From Sphingobium xenophagum NBRC 107872 (GTDB lineage Bacteria > Pseudomonadota > Alphaproteobacteria > Sphingomonadales > Sphingomonadaceae): 64,000 nucleotides of DNA. The notes below the pieces were generated by a model. That model was not told the DNA's origin and searched no databases. It worked only from the letters and a program-made list of their open reading frames with translations. Position 1 is the stretch's first letter. Each line of letters opens with the position of its first letter. This document shows positions 7,723 through 17,378 of the stretch, piece after piece. The DNA is taken from the NCBI RefSeq assembly GCF_000367345.1, contig NZ_BARE01000011.1, positions 1 to 64,000 on the forward strand, read 5' to 3'. A program made the position numbers and the translations under genes.

Positions 7723-9846
7723 ATGCGCATCAGTTTTCTACTATCTACTTGTTCGGCCATCGCGGTCCTGACGCTAAGCCATCCCGCTCTGGCGGAGGAT
7801 GACGGGTCAGCCACAGCGGGATCGCACGAACAAACCCCTGCCAACATCATCGTGACTGCGCCTTTCCAGCGTGATCGGTCCGACATCCTCTCTGGCACGT
7901 CGGTGCTTCAGGGCAGCGAGCTGACCCAGGCCATCCGGCCTTCGATTGGCGAAACGCTCCAGCATACGCCCGGCGTGTCCGCGACCTCCTTTGGTCCCAG
8001 CGCGTCCCGCCCGGTTTTGCGCGGGCTTCAGGGGGAGCGCGTCCGTGTCCTGGTCGATGGCATCGGCTCGATCGACGTGTCCAACACCAGCGTCGATCAT
8101 GCTCCCGTGGTCAACCCTTTGCTGGCCGAACGCATCGAGGTGCTGCGCGGTCCCCAGTCGCTGCTGTTCGGCGCGTCGGCGATCGGCGGCGTGGTCAACG
8201 TCATTGACAAGCGCATTCCCCGCAGCGTGCCCGAAGAGCCTGTTCATGTCGACGCGATCGCCACCTATGGCAGCGCGGCCGACGAGCGCAGCGGCGCGGG
8301 TTCGGTCGACGTACCGCTGGGTGACAAGTTCGTCGTTCACGCCGACGGCAGCTATCTGAAATCCGACAATATGCGTATTGGTGGCTACGCCCTGTCGCCC
8401 AGTGCCCGTGCGGAAGCGCTGGCATCCAGCCAGCTTCCCGCAGAAGAGCCGGCAGAGGGCGAGGAAGCCATCGATTTTGCCGGCAACGCCGCTATCCGGG
8501 GCAAGCTGCCCAACAGCCAGGCCAAGACCTGGACTGCAGGCGTCGGTGCTGCCCTGATTACCGAGACCGGCAATCTGGGCGTTTCCTACAGCCACTATGA
8601 TAGCCTCTATGGCGTGCCCGTTCGTTACGCGACCCGACCCGGCCAGGAACAGGAGGCGCCGCGCCTCGATCTCGCGCAGGATCGACTGGATTTGCGGGCG
8701 GAGGTCGAGACGGGCGGCGGTTTCCTCAAGACCATTCGCGCGCGCGCGAGCTATGCCGCCTATCGCCATTTCGAACTGGAGGAGGACGGCGCAGTCGGCA
8801 CTGCTTTCTACAACAAGGGCATGGAAGGGCGCATCGAACTGGTGCAGGCCGATCGTGGCCCGTGGCAGGGCGCAAGTGGCGTTCAATATTATTCGCGAAA
8901 CTTCAACGTGGTTGGCGACGAAGCCTTCCTGCCCAAGAATGACACGCAGCAGTTCGGCGCGTTCACCCTGCAGACCCTCAATTATGGCCCGGTGAAGCTG
9001 GAAGCGGGCGCGCGCTATGAGCATAGCGAGTTGCAGGCGCTGCCGCTCGAAGAACAGGACCAGTTCTTTTCGGGCAAGCGGACCTTCGACACTTTCTCCT
9101 TCTCCGGCGGCGCGTCCTATGGCTTGAATGACAATTGGCGTCTGGGCGCCAACATCTCCCGGTCCGAACGTGCGCCTTCGGCAGAAGAATTGTTTGCGAA
9201 TGGTCCGCATGCCGGGACGCAGGCGTTCGAAGTCGGCAATCCCGATTTCAAGACCGAACGCGCATTGGGGGTGGAAGCTGTGTTGCGCGGGAAGGGCGAC
9301 AATTACAGTTTCGAAGCCTCGGCCTATCATAACTGGTTTTCCAACTTCATCTATGAAGGGCTGACCGGCGAGGAAGAGGATGGCCTGCCCGTCTATCAGT
9401 TCAATCAGGCGAAGGCGCGATATTACGGGTTTGAAGCGCAGGGTTCGGTTACCCTCGCCACATTCGGCGAGATGAAACTCGTCGCCGATGCGCTGGGCGA
9501 CTATGTCCATGCCCGGATCGTCGGCGAGGGCCCCGCGCCGCGCATTCCGCCGCTGCGTGTGCTCGGCGGCCTGGGCGTCACCAGTCCCAAGGTGGATGTG
9601 CGCGGCGAGGTCGAGTGGACGGACGACCAGAAGCGCATATCCGACTTCGAGACGGAAACGAAGGGCTTCACGCTCGTCAATGCCGAGGTCAACTACCGCC
9701 CCTGGGGTATGGAGCGTCCCCTGAGCTTTGCGCTGTCGGCGAACAACATCTTCGACGTTGTTGCCCGCCGCCATGCCTCCTTCCTGAAGGACTTTGCGCC
9801 ATTGTCGGGACGCGACATCCGCGTCACGGCCCGCGTCACCTTCTGA
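7723..9846 (+). CDS. TonB-dependent receptor, ZnuD-like, second copy
   Basis: The protein has 707 residues: a signal peptide (1-24, ending ALA/ED), a TonB box (NIIVTAPF), a plug (about 45-165, with ERIEVLRGPQSLLFGASAIGG) and a barrel ending in RVTF. The plug closely parallels the receptor at 2700-4781, but the long His run is absent; acidic Glu-rich loops (EEPAEGEEA) occur at about 240-250. It has its own operator candidate and a strong hairpin behind it, so it is probably a single-gene unit. Zinc is the likely cargo from context; another metal or a metallophore complex is possible. Confidence 0.8.
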   Translation: MRISFLLSTCSAIAVLTLSHPALAEDDGSATAGSHEQTPANIIVTAPFQRDRSDILSGTSVLQGSELTQAIRPSIGETLQHTPGVSATSFGPSASRPVLRGLQGERVRVLVDGIGSIDVSNTSVDHAPVVNPLLAERIEVLRGPQSLLFGASAIGGVVNVIDKRIPRSVPEEPVHVDAIATYGSAADERSGAGSVDVPLGDKFVVHADGSYLKSDNMRIGGYALSPSARAEALASSQLPAEEPAEGEEAIDFAGNAAIRGKLPNSQAKTWTAGVGAALITETGNLGVSYSHYDSLYGVPVRYATRPGQEQEAPRLDLAQDRLDLRAEVETGGGFLKTIRARASYAAYRHFELEEDGAVGTAFYNKGMEGRIELVQADRGPWQGASGVQYYSRNFNVVGDEAFLPKNDTQQFGAFTLQTLNYGPVKLEAGARYEHSELQALPLEEQDQFFSGKRTFDTFSFSGGASYGLNDNWRLGANISRSERAPSAEELFANGPHAGTQAFEVGNPDFKTERALGVEAVLRGKGDNYSFEASAYHNWFSNFIYEGLTGEEEDGLPVYQFNQAKARYYGFEAQGSVTLATFGEMKLVADALGDYVHARIVGEGPAPRIPPLRVLGGLGVTSPKVDVRGEVEWTDDQKRISDFETETKGFTLVNAEVNYRPWGMERPLSFALSANNIFDVVARRHASFLKDFAPLSGRDIRVTARVTF

Positions 9847-9854
9847 AGGCCGGA

Positions 9855-9883
9855 TGTCCCGCCGCGGCTGCCGCGGCGGGACA
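9855..9883. terminator. Perfect hairpin between convergent genes
   Basis: A 13-bp perfect stem (TGTCCCGCCGCGG / CCGCGGCGGGACA) with a 3-base loop lies just after the ZnuD-like receptor stop and before the convergent antiporter gene. It is followed by the short AT-rich TTATATC. It probably serves both strands. Confidence 0.8.
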
Positions 9884-9914
9884 TTATATCAGGCAGCGGC
9901 GCTCCTTGGCCGAT

Positions 9915-11195
9915 TTAATGAGCGGCGGAACCGTTCCCGTCGGGATCGCGCCCATGCCAGCGATCAAGCATTCGCATGGCGGGGGTGACGGTCAGGCCAT
10001 GCAGCAGGATTGACAGCAAAGCCACCAAACCGACGATGGCCCACAGGCGAGGCCCCTCATCAATCTTCAGGTGATTGAGGCCATATGCAAGATAATAGAA
10101 TGATCCGACGCCCCGGATGCCGAAGAAGGCGATAGTTCTCTTTTCCGCCCGGCTCGCGCGGAACCCGGCAAGGGCTACCAGCCCGGTAAAGGGCCGGACC
10201 ACCAGCAGGATGACGATGGCCGCCGCTACATCGACCCACCGCAGCGGCCAGAGCATGCCACTCAACAGCGCGCCGCCAAATAGCAGAAGCAGCACCATCA
10301 TGGCCAACCGCTCAACTTGTTCGGTCAGATCGTGCATTTGCCGGTTGAAGGCATGATCCCGATGCGATCGCCGTAGCGTTAGCGCGGTCACGAATACGGC
10401 CAGGAACCCGTAGCAATGCAGGATTTCGGTGACGCCATAGGATATGAATGTCGCGGAAATCGCGATCAGTCCGTCGCCGGTCTTAGACAATCGGGTGTCG
10501 GCGGGAATATGGAAGGTCAGCCACCCAAACAGACGGCCGATCAGCCAGCCAACCAGAACGCCCGCGCAAATTTCCCACAGGACATTGTGCAACAGCCATT
10601 GCGCAGCCCAGGGCTCGCCCGTCGTTGACGCCAATCCCATGGCGATGGCGAGATGCACGAATGGAAATGCCAGGCCGTCATTCAGTCCCGCCTCCGAGGT
10701 CAGTCCGAACCGCACCTCGTCCTCTTCCCCGGACTTGGGTGGGCCTACCTGAACGTCGGCAGCAAGCACGGGATCGGTCGGCGCAAGGCTGGCCGCCAGC
10801 AGCAGCGCCGCTACCCAGGAGAGGCCAAGCCACCACTGACCGATGAGCGTTATGGCCAGGATACCCAACGGCATCGTGACGGCGAGCAGCCGCCAGGTGA
10901 TGTTCCATTTGCCCCAGCTGAAAGGTCGGTCGAGTTTCAGCCCGGCCCCCATCAGGGCGATGATTACGACGAATTCGGTAAAGCGCTCGGTCACTTCGGG
11001 ATAGGTGAGCGGCAGGGGGCGCAGCGTAACCGCAGGCAAGGAAAATATGGCTACGCCGATGGCGATGCAGACGACGGGCAAGGACAGCGGAAGGCGCTTG
11101 AGCGCCAATGGAAGCCATGCCACGAGCGCGATCAGTAGTCCGGCGCCGGTGAGGATCAGGATATAGGGGTCAGGTGCTGAAATGATTTGCTGCAT
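9915..11195 (-). CDS. Cation:proton antiporter (CPA1/NhaP-like)
   Basis: The protein has about 426 residues and 12 or so hydrophobic segments. It carries the family core signatures APTDPVLAADVQVGPP and EAGLNDGLAFPF (about residues 145-190), where the Asp residues take part in ion/proton exchange. The end is marked by a short hydrophilic tail. The start is uncertain: ATG 11195 and TTG 11213 are both in frame and neither has a good ribosome-binding site. It probably exchanges Na+ or K+ for H+ at the inner membrane. No functional link to the flanking zinc genes or rlmJ is evident. Confidence 0.8.
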   Translation of the reverse strand: MQQIISAPDPYILILTGAGLLIALVAWLPLALKRLPLSLPVVCIAIGVAIFSLPAVTLRPLPLTYPEVTERFTEFVVIIALMGAGLKLDRPFSWGKWNITWRLLAVTMPLGILAITLIGQWWLGLSWVAALLLAASLAPTDPVLAADVQVGPPKSGEEDEVRFGLTSEAGLNDGLAFPFVHLAIAMGLASTTGEPWAAQWLLHNVLWEICAGVLVGWLIGRLFGWLTFHIPADTRLSKTGDGLIAISATFISYGVTEILHCYGFLAVFVTALTLRRSHRDHAFNRQMHDLTEQVERLAMMVLLLLFGGALLSGMLWPLRWVDVAAAIVILLVVRPFTGLVALAGFRASRAEKRTIAFFGIRGVGSFYYLAYGLNHLKIDEGPRLWAIVGLVALLSILLHGLTVTPAMRMLDRWHGRDPDGNGSAAH

Positions 11196-11253
11196 CGCCT
11201 GATAACGACGCAATCGTCGGATTGGCTACATCACCCATGGCAAGACAGCGATT

Positions 11254-12084
11254 TTACCGGCCCAGCCAATCGGAGGTGATCTCGCCGCTATGCCCCTCCG
11301 GCGCCAGCGCAGCGCGCAGAGCCTTTTGCAACGGCGGCAGGGCCTGCGTGAAGGCGTAGGGCGGGTTGACGATAAACAGACCTGCACCATTATAGATGCC
11401 GGACTGGTCGTCATCGTACAGCCAATGTTCCACGCACAGAAACTTCGGGATGCCGAGCCTGCGCAACTGGTCCTTCCACCGTGAATGCGTGGCGCGGTCT
11501 TTCAGCGGATACCAGATCACCGTGACGCCGTGCGCCCATTTGCGGGAAGCGGCGGCCAGAGTGGCTGTGATACGGGCGCGTTCGTCTGTCTGCTCGTACG
11601 GCGGATCGACCACCACCACGCCGCGCGGTGTTTGGGTCGGCAGCAATGCCAGCCATAGCTCGTAGGCGTCGCGCTGATGCACGGCGGCGGACGTGCCGCG
11701 CATCGCGCTGCGCAAGGCATGAACGTCCTCGGGATGTTTTTCGTTCAGGATCAGGAAATCCTGCGGGCGCAGAAGCTGCGCCAGAATATGCGGCGAGCCG
11801 GGGTAGAGGCGTGGTTCGGGCCCGTCATTCACTGCCCGCACGGCGGCGCGATAGTCGTCCAGTAACGGGTTGGTGTCGGCGAACGCCCGCAGCACGCCGT
11901 TAATGGCCTCGCCGGTGCGCTGGGCCTCCTCGCTGCCAAGGTCGTACAGCCCACAGCCGGCATGGGTGTCGATCAGGGTCAGGGCGCCTTCTTTCTGCTG
12001 CAACGCCCGGACAAGGGCGATCAGCAGGCTGTGTTTCACGACATCGGCGCTATTGCCAGCATGGAAGGAATGGCGATAATTCAT
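11254..12084 (-). CDS. rlmJ: 23S rRNA (adenine(2030)-N6)-methyltransferase RlmJ
   Basis: The 276-residue protein opens with MNYRHSFHAGNSADVVKH, the RlmJ hallmark. It has SAM-binding residues in LIDTHAGCGLYDL and the N6-adenine methyltransferase motif VDPPYE (about residue 160). It methylates A2030 of 23S rRNA. Length fits the family (about 280). It is followed after about 58 bp by the antiporter gene on the same strand; the pairing looks incidental. Confidence 0.9.
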   Translation of the reverse strand: MNYRHSFHAGNSADVVKHSLLIALVRALQQKEGALTLIDTHAGCGLYDLGSEEAQRTGEAINGVLRAFADTNPLLDDYRAAVRAVNDGPEPRLYPGSPHILAQLLRPQDFLILNEKHPEDVHALRSAMRGTSAAVHQRDAYELWLALLPTQTPRGVVVVDPPYEQTDERARITATLAAASRKWAHGVTVIWYPLKDRATHSRWKDQLRRLGIPKFLCVEHWLYDDDQSGIYNGAGLFIVNPPYAFTQALPPLQKALRAALAPEGHSGEITSDWLGR

Positions 12085-12384
12085 TGAGATTCAAAATCCT
12101 GACGATCTGCCTTCATACGAGCCGCCGGGTGGGGAAGCGGCGCGCGAGGCGATTGAAGCAACACATCGGATGCTCGTATAGAGTCGCGCGGAAACCTTCA
12201 AATCCGTAGCCGCCATCTTCAGCAGTATGTTGGCCATCTGCGTGAGAGCGCCCAGACCGACGACGAGGAGGAATAGACGAAAGATTGTCGTTCATGAAAC
12301 TTGCGTGCTTCTGGAGGCTTGTAGCGGTGCAGCCTTGTCGTGGATGGGGGACGAAGGGCTCAACTCGTTTGAGAGGACGCCCGT
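12085..12384. other. Intergenic region between rlmJ and the glycosyltransferase gene
   Basis: These 300 bp hold the divergent promoters of rlmJ and the GT4 gene. I see no convincing gene: a 60-codon minus-strand frame (12113-12295) is rich in Arg, as expected of a chance frame in GC-rich DNA. An 8-bp inverted pair, ATACGAGC (near 12115) and GCTCGTAT (near 12173), is widely spaced and may be coincidental. Confidence 0.5.
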
Positions 12385-13479
12385 ATGAAAATCGCGCAAA
12401 TCGCTCCCCTGGCCGAAAGTGTCCCGCCGAAATTATATGGCGGCACCGAACGTATCGTATCCTATCTGACCGAAGAACTGGTCCGTCAGGGCCATGAAGT
12501 CACCCTGTTCGCCAGCGGCGATTCGCAAACCAGCGCGGAACTGGTGCCGATCACGGACATGGCGTTGCGTCTCAACCCCGCTGTCGTCGACACAATCCCT
12601 TATCATATGATAATGATGGAGCAGGTCCGCCGCCGCGCCGACGAGTTTGACGCGCTGCATTTCCATATCGACATGCTGCACCTGCCGATGGCGCATGATT
12701 TCATCGGGCGCACCGTGACCACGCTGCATGGCCGGCTCGATCTGCCAGACCTGCCGCCATTCTACCGCACCTTTGCACAGCACAGCCTGGTGTCGATTTC
12801 CGATCATCAGCGGCTGCCCATGCCGCCGGTCAATTGGGGTGGCACCATCTATCATGGCCTGCCCGCCGACCTGCTGGCGCCCCGGCTGGGCGCGGGCGAG
12901 GATTATCTCGCTTTTCTTGGGCGCATATCGCCGGAAAAACGGCCCGATCGCGCGATCCGCATTGCCGCGCGATCGGGGCTCAAGCTCAAGATCGCGGCCA
13001 AGATCGATGCTGTCGATCGCAGCTATTGGGAACGCGAAATCGCGCCGCTGGTGGACCATTATCCCAATGTGGAATTCATTGGCGAAATCAACGAGCAGCA
13101 AAAGGCCCAGTTTCTGGGCGAGGCGGCCGCGTTGCTGTTTCCGATCGACTGGCCCGAACCGTTCGGCCTGGTCATGATCGAGGCGATGGCTTGCGCCACG
13201 CCGGTCATCGCCTTCCGTTGCGGTTCGGTGCCCGAAGTGGTCGAACATGGCGTGTCCGGCTTCATCGTCGATAGCGAGGATGAAGCGGTGGCGGCCATTG
13301 CTGCGCTGCCTGATCTGGATCGGCGGCGGGTACGCGCCGCGTTCGACGCACGTTTCACGGCGCAGCGGATGGCAGCGGACTATGTGGCGCTGTACCATGA
13401 TCTGCCCGGTGCCCGTACCGATGCCGCCCGATTGCGGCGTCATCGGGGCGTGGAAGCCGAATTGCAGATCGTCGCATAG
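12385..13479 (+). CDS. GT4-family glycosyltransferase
   Basis: The 364-residue protein has a GT-B fold: an N-terminal Rossmann domain starting MKIAQIAPLAESVPPKLYGG and a C-terminal nucleotide-sugar domain with YLAFLGRISPEKRPD (about 173-187) and the EX7E-type segment PEPFGLVMIEAMACATPVIAF (about 257-277). No signal peptide is present, so it acts in the cytoplasm. It lies 8 bp before the debranching-enzyme gene and is clearly co-transcribed with it. A role in making a storage or protective glucan is inferred; the donor and acceptor are unknown. Confidence 0.85.
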   Translation: MKIAQIAPLAESVPPKLYGGTERIVSYLTEELVRQGHEVTLFASGDSQTSAELVPITDMALRLNPAVVDTIPYHMIMMEQVRRRADEFDALHFHIDMLHLPMAHDFIGRTVTTLHGRLDLPDLPPFYRTFAQHSLVSISDHQRLPMPPVNWGGTIYHGLPADLLAPRLGAGEDYLAFLGRISPEKRPDRAIRIAARSGLKLKIAAKIDAVDRSYWEREIAPLVDHYPNVEFIGEINEQQKAQFLGEAAALLFPIDWPEPFGLVMIEAMACATPVIAFRCGSVPEVVEHGVSGFIVDSEDEAVAAIAALPDLDRRRVRAAFDARFTAQRMAADYVALYHDLPGARTDAARLRRHRGVEAELQIVA

Positions 13480-13487
13480 GAGACGCC

Positions 13488-15704
13488 ATGACCCTGAGTC
13501 AGCCCCAACCCGACATGCCGGGTATCGCTGGAGGGCAAGCGCTGTCCCAGGCGCAAACCCAATTTTTCATCCCGGCGACCGCCTCCCTCCACGAACGCAG
13601 GCCGCGCACGCTCAAATATGGCAACAGCTTTGCCGTGTTCGATCATAGCGGCGACGCGATCTCCGGGCCGGGCAGTCCGGAGGGGCTGTATCACTGCGAC
13701 ACCCGATACCTTTCCCACCTCTATCTCACCATCAACGCCATGCGGCCGATCCTGCTGAGTTCGGCGCTGCGCGACGATAATGCGATGCTGACATGCGACC
13801 TGACCAACCCCGATTTTTTCGGGGACGACGGGCGGGTGGCGGTCGAGCATGATCTCATCCACCTGCGGCGCACGCGCTTTTTGTGGAAGGATGCGTTGTA
13901 TGAGCGTGTCACCATCCGCAACTTCGACGCGGAAACGCGTCAGGTCAGCGTCGATTTCAGCTTTGCTGCGGACTTTGCCGACCTGTTCGAGATACGCGGC
14001 ATGACGCGGTTGCGCCGGGGGACGATGTGCGAACCGCAAGTCGGCGCGGCCGATGTCCTGCTCGGCTATGTCGGACGCGATGATCGCGAACGGCAGACGC
14101 ATCTGCATTTCGATCCCATGCCCGACGCATTGACCGACAGTCATGCGCGGTTCGAGGTGACCCTGCCGCCGGGTCAGCGTTGCGCGCTGTTCACCCGCAT
14201 CTGCTGCGAACGGACAGAGGCGACGGAGCCGCTTCCCAAGCAGTTCCTCAAATCGCTGAGGGAGGCCATGGGGGCGCTACGGACGGCGCGCAGGCGTGGC
14301 GCGAGGCTGCATTCTTCCAATGACCTGTTCAACGAGGTTGCCCGTCGATCGGTTGCCGACATCTCGATGCTGTCGACAGATACCGAATTTGGCCCCTATC
14401 CCTATGCGGGCATTCCCTGGTTCAGCACGGTGTTCGGTCGCGACGCGATCATTACCGCGCTCGAAACGCTGTGGATGGACCCGGCGATCAGCCGTGGCGT
14501 GCTGGGCTATCTTGCCGCGCATCAGGCCACCAGCTTCGATCCGGCGGCGGACGCTGAACCTGGCAAGATATTGCATGAGGTGCGGCATGGAGAAATGGCG
14601 GAACTGGGCGAGGTGCCGTTCCGCCACTATTATGGCAGCATCGATTCAACGCCCCTGTTCGTGATGCTGGCGGGCGCCTATCTGGAACGGACCGGCGACG
14701 CTGCCTTCCTGACCAGCATATTGCCGCATATCGAGGCGGCTCTGGAGTGGATCGACACCCATGGCGATCGCGACGGCGACGGTTTCGTCGAATATGGTCG
14801 CCTGACCGACCAGGGGTTGCAAAATCAGGGCTGGAAGGACAGCCACGATTCCATCTTTCACGCCGATGGCACGCTGGCGCGCGGGCCGATAGCCCTCGCC
14901 GAGGTGCAGGCCTATGTCTATGGCGCGTGGCAGGCAGCGGGGGCGCTGTTCGCGACGATTGGCCAGGAGGCGCGCGCCGCCGAGTATCGCGAGCGCGCGG
15001 CGCGTTTGCGCGACCGGTTCGACGCCGCCTTCTTTGACGCGGCACTGGGTACCTATGTACTTGCGCTGGATGGCGACAAGCAGCCCTGCAGGGTGCGATC
15101 GTCCAATGCGGGTCATGTCCTTTATACAGGACTGGCGCGCGAGGAGCGGGTCGAGGCCGTCGTCCGGACGCTGATGGCGCCTGCCTCCTTTTCCGGCTGG
15201 GGCGTGCGTACCATCGCCTCGACCGAGGCGCGCTACAATCCCATGAGCTATCATAACGGCTCGATCTGGCCGCATGACAATGCCCTGATTGCGGGGGGCT
15301 TTGCGCGCTATGGCTATCAGCGGGAGGCCGCGCAGATATTCGAGGGGCTGTTCGCCGCCGCCACCTATGTGGACATGATGCGCCTGCCCGAACTGTTCTG
15401 CGGCTTTCCCCGCCGTCGGTCGCAGGGGCCGACATTCTATCCGGTGGCGTGCAGCCCGCAGGCCTGGTCGGCGGCGGCACCGCTGGCGCTCATCCAGTCG
15501 AGCCTGGGGCTGAGGTTCGATGTCCCGGCGGCGCAAATATCCTTTCACCAGCCCAAGCTGCCGCATTTCCTCCACAGCCTCGCCATCAAGGATCTGAGCA
15601 TCGGTCCCGACAGGGTCGATATCATGTTCGATCGACTGGGCGATCAGGTGGTGGTCAAACCCATGAAGCATGATGGCGACGCCCGGATCGTGACGATTGC
15701 CTGA
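13488..15704 (+). CDS. Amylo-alpha-1,6-glucosidase / glycogen debranching-like enzyme
   Basis: The 738-residue protein has an N-terminal glycogen-debranching domain (about 35-230, beginning KYGNSFAVFDHSG and GLYHCDTRYLS) and a C-terminal (alpha/alpha)6 barrel like GH15/GH133. The barrel includes YAGIPWFSTVFGRDAIIT (about 302-319), QGWKDSHDS (about 447) and NGSIWPHDNALIAGG (about 588). There is no signal peptide. AGGAG precedes the ATG. Proteins of this family are often found with a GT4 enzyme in stress or trehalose/glucan loci. The exact substrate, glycogen branches or another glucoside, cannot be read from the sequence. Confidence 0.85.
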   Translation: MTLSQPQPDMPGIAGGQALSQAQTQFFIPATASLHERRPRTLKYGNSFAVFDHSGDAISGPGSPEGLYHCDTRYLSHLYLTINAMRPILLSSALRDDNAMLTCDLTNPDFFGDDGRVAVEHDLIHLRRTRFLWKDALYERVTIRNFDAETRQVSVDFSFAADFADLFEIRGMTRLRRGTMCEPQVGAADVLLGYVGRDDRERQTHLHFDPMPDALTDSHARFEVTLPPGQRCALFTRICCERTEATEPLPKQFLKSLREAMGALRTARRRGARLHSSNDLFNEVARRSVADISMLSTDTEFGPYPYAGIPWFSTVFGRDAIITALETLWMDPAISRGVLGYLAAHQATSFDPAADAEPGKILHEVRHGEMAELGEVPFRHYYGSIDSTPLFVMLAGAYLERTGDAAFLTSILPHIEAALEWIDTHGDRDGDGFVEYGRLTDQGLQNQGWKDSHDSIFHADGTLARGPIALAEVQAYVYGAWQAAGALFATIGQEARAAEYRERAARLRDRFDAAFFDAALGTYVLALDGDKQPCRVRSSNAGHVLYTGLAREERVEAVVRTLMAPASFSGWGVRTIASTEARYNPMSYHNGSIWPHDNALIAGGFARYGYQREAAQIFEGLFAAATYVDMMRLPELFCGFPRRRSQGPTFYPVACSPQAWSAAAPLALIQSSLGLRFDVPAAQISFHQPKLPHFLHSLAIKDLSIGPDRVDIMFDRLGDQVVVKPMKHDGDARIVTIA

Positions 15705-15739
15705 GGGGCGACTTGCCGATTTGCGCGCCTCTACCCCCC

Positions 15740-17236
15740 CTATCGGCAACGTAGCGTCGCGATGGATGCCAGCATCATGACACCGGCTGCAAAGGCCATC
15801 GTCCAGATCGGTTCGGTCGGGAAGAAATGGCGCATGATCGTGCCCATCACGGTCGCGACCAGCAGTTGTGGGATGACGACGAAGGCGTTGAACAGCCCCA
15901 TATAGATGCCGAGCTTTGTCTGCGGCACGCTGGAGGCGAGCATGGCGTAGGGCATAGCGAGGGTCGACGCCCAGGCGATGCCGATCGCGATCTCCGACAG
16001 GAGCAGCAGTTGCGCGTCGCGCAGGAACAGGAAGGAGAGAAAGCCCAGCGCGCCCAGCATCAACGCGATGGCGTGGGTATTGGCCTGGCCGATGCGGCGG
16101 GCGAGTGGCTGGAGCAGGAAGGGGGCGGCCAGGGCGGCCACGCCATTATAGGCGGCGAACAGGATGCCGACCCAGTTCGCACCGGCATTATAGGCGGGGC
16201 TGGTGGGATCGGCCGATCCGAACATATATTGGGCAACGACGGGCGTGGTGTAGATCCACATGATGAACAGGGCCGACCAGGTGAAGAACTGGACGAGCGC
16301 CAGTCGCTTCATCAGTGGTGGCATGGTCGCAAAATCACCGACGACATGGCTGAGCAGATTGTCGCTGCGACCCTGCGCATGAAGCCGACGCGCGACGAGG
16401 CGCGCGCAGCCATAGGCGGCCAGCAGCGCGCCCAGCAGATAGAGTTCCTTTTCAAGCGACCAGGCCCATACGATCGCCAATATGACGCCGCCCGCCACGA
16501 TCCAGCCCGGCCCGCCCGCAGGCATGGCCCGATCGGCCGACAAGGCGGCGGGTGGTTGCCCGTCAGCCTTCGCAAAGCGCGCCATCTGATCGGGCGCATA
16601 TTCGCGCGTCGTCAGGACCGTCCACAGGACGGCCAGGAACAGGGCCGCCCCGCCGATATAGAAGCTGATCCGCACCGTGTCGGGTATGCCCTGCGCAGCG
16701 GCGACATTGGAAACGCCCATATGATCAAGCAGCCAGGGCGTCGCGGAACCGATCACCGCACCCGCGCCGATAAAGGCGGTTTGCAGGGCATAGCCGGCCA
16801 TATGCTGATCCTTTGCCAGCATGTCGCCGACAAAGGCGCGGAAAGGCTCCATCGACACGTTGAGCGATGCGTCGAGTATCCAGAGCATCATCGCTGCCGC
16901 CAGCAAGCCGGGCGCATGGGGCATCCCGATCAGCGCCGCGGCGGCGAACAGCGCGCCGACAAAGAAATAGGGTCGCCGCCGACCAAAGCGGCACCAGGTC
17001 CGGTCGCTATAATGACCGATGATCGGCTGGACCAGCAGGCCGGTCAGGGGCGCGGCGATCCACAGCAATGCAAGATCGTCCAGACTTTCGCCCAGCGACT
17101 GGAAGATGCGGCTCATATTGGCGTTCTGAAGGGCAAAGCCGATCTGGATGCCAAAGAAGCCGAAGCTGATATTCCATAGCCCTGCAAAACCCTGCCGGGG
17201 GCGGCTCGCGCTCGCGCTGCCTGTGTGACCGTCCAT
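15740..17236 (-). CDS. MFS sugar transporter (SLC45/GPH-like, probably maltose/maltodextrin)
   Basis: The 498-residue protein has 12 membrane segments. The loop after helix 2 reads GHYSDRTWCRFGRRRPYF, the characteristic D-R-x-G-R-R motif of sucrose/maltose:H+ symporters of this group. It lies 142 bp downstream of the GH97 gene on the same strand, at the end of the starch locus. This matches the MalY-type permeases of Caulobacter and Xanthomonas maltose loci. It would import maltose or short maltodextrins across the inner membrane. The sugar is inferred from neighbours. Confidence 0.8.
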   Translation of the reverse strand: MDGHTGSASASRPRQGFAGLWNISFGFFGIQIGFALQNANMSRIFQSLGESLDDLALLWIAAPLTGLLVQPIIGHYSDRTWCRFGRRRPYFFVGALFAAAALIGMPHAPGLLAAAMMLWILDASLNVSMEPFRAFVGDMLAKDQHMAGYALQTAFIGAGAVIGSATPWLLDHMGVSNVAAAQGIPDTVRISFYIGGAALFLAVLWTVLTTREYAPDQMARFAKADGQPPAALSADRAMPAGGPGWIVAGGVILAIVWAWSLEKELYLLGALLAAYGCARLVARRLHAQGRSDNLLSHVVGDFATMPPLMKRLALVQFFTWSALFIMWIYTTPVVAQYMFGSADPTSPAYNAGANWVGILFAAYNGVAALAAPFLLQPLARRIGQANTHAIALMLGALGFLSFLFLRDAQLLLLSEIAIGIAWASTLAMPYAMLASSVPQTKLGIYMGLFNAFVVIPQLLVATVMGTIMRHFFPTEPIWTMAFAAGVMMLASIATLRCR

Positions 17237-17378
17237 CCTGCATCCGCCCCTTAACTTCGCATATTTCCCGGCAATTCTGAAATTTTATTACCCGATCCTG
17301 ATCCTATCGAACAAGCGGCCATCCATGCGGGCAGCGTGCAGCATAGAGATTTGCCCGCCTGTAGGACAGGATATAGGA

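Noticed and set aside
12113-12295. 60-codon minus-strand frame between rlmJ and the glycosyltransferase
   Set aside because: Arg-rich composition typical of chance frames in GC-rich DNA; no conserved feature seen.
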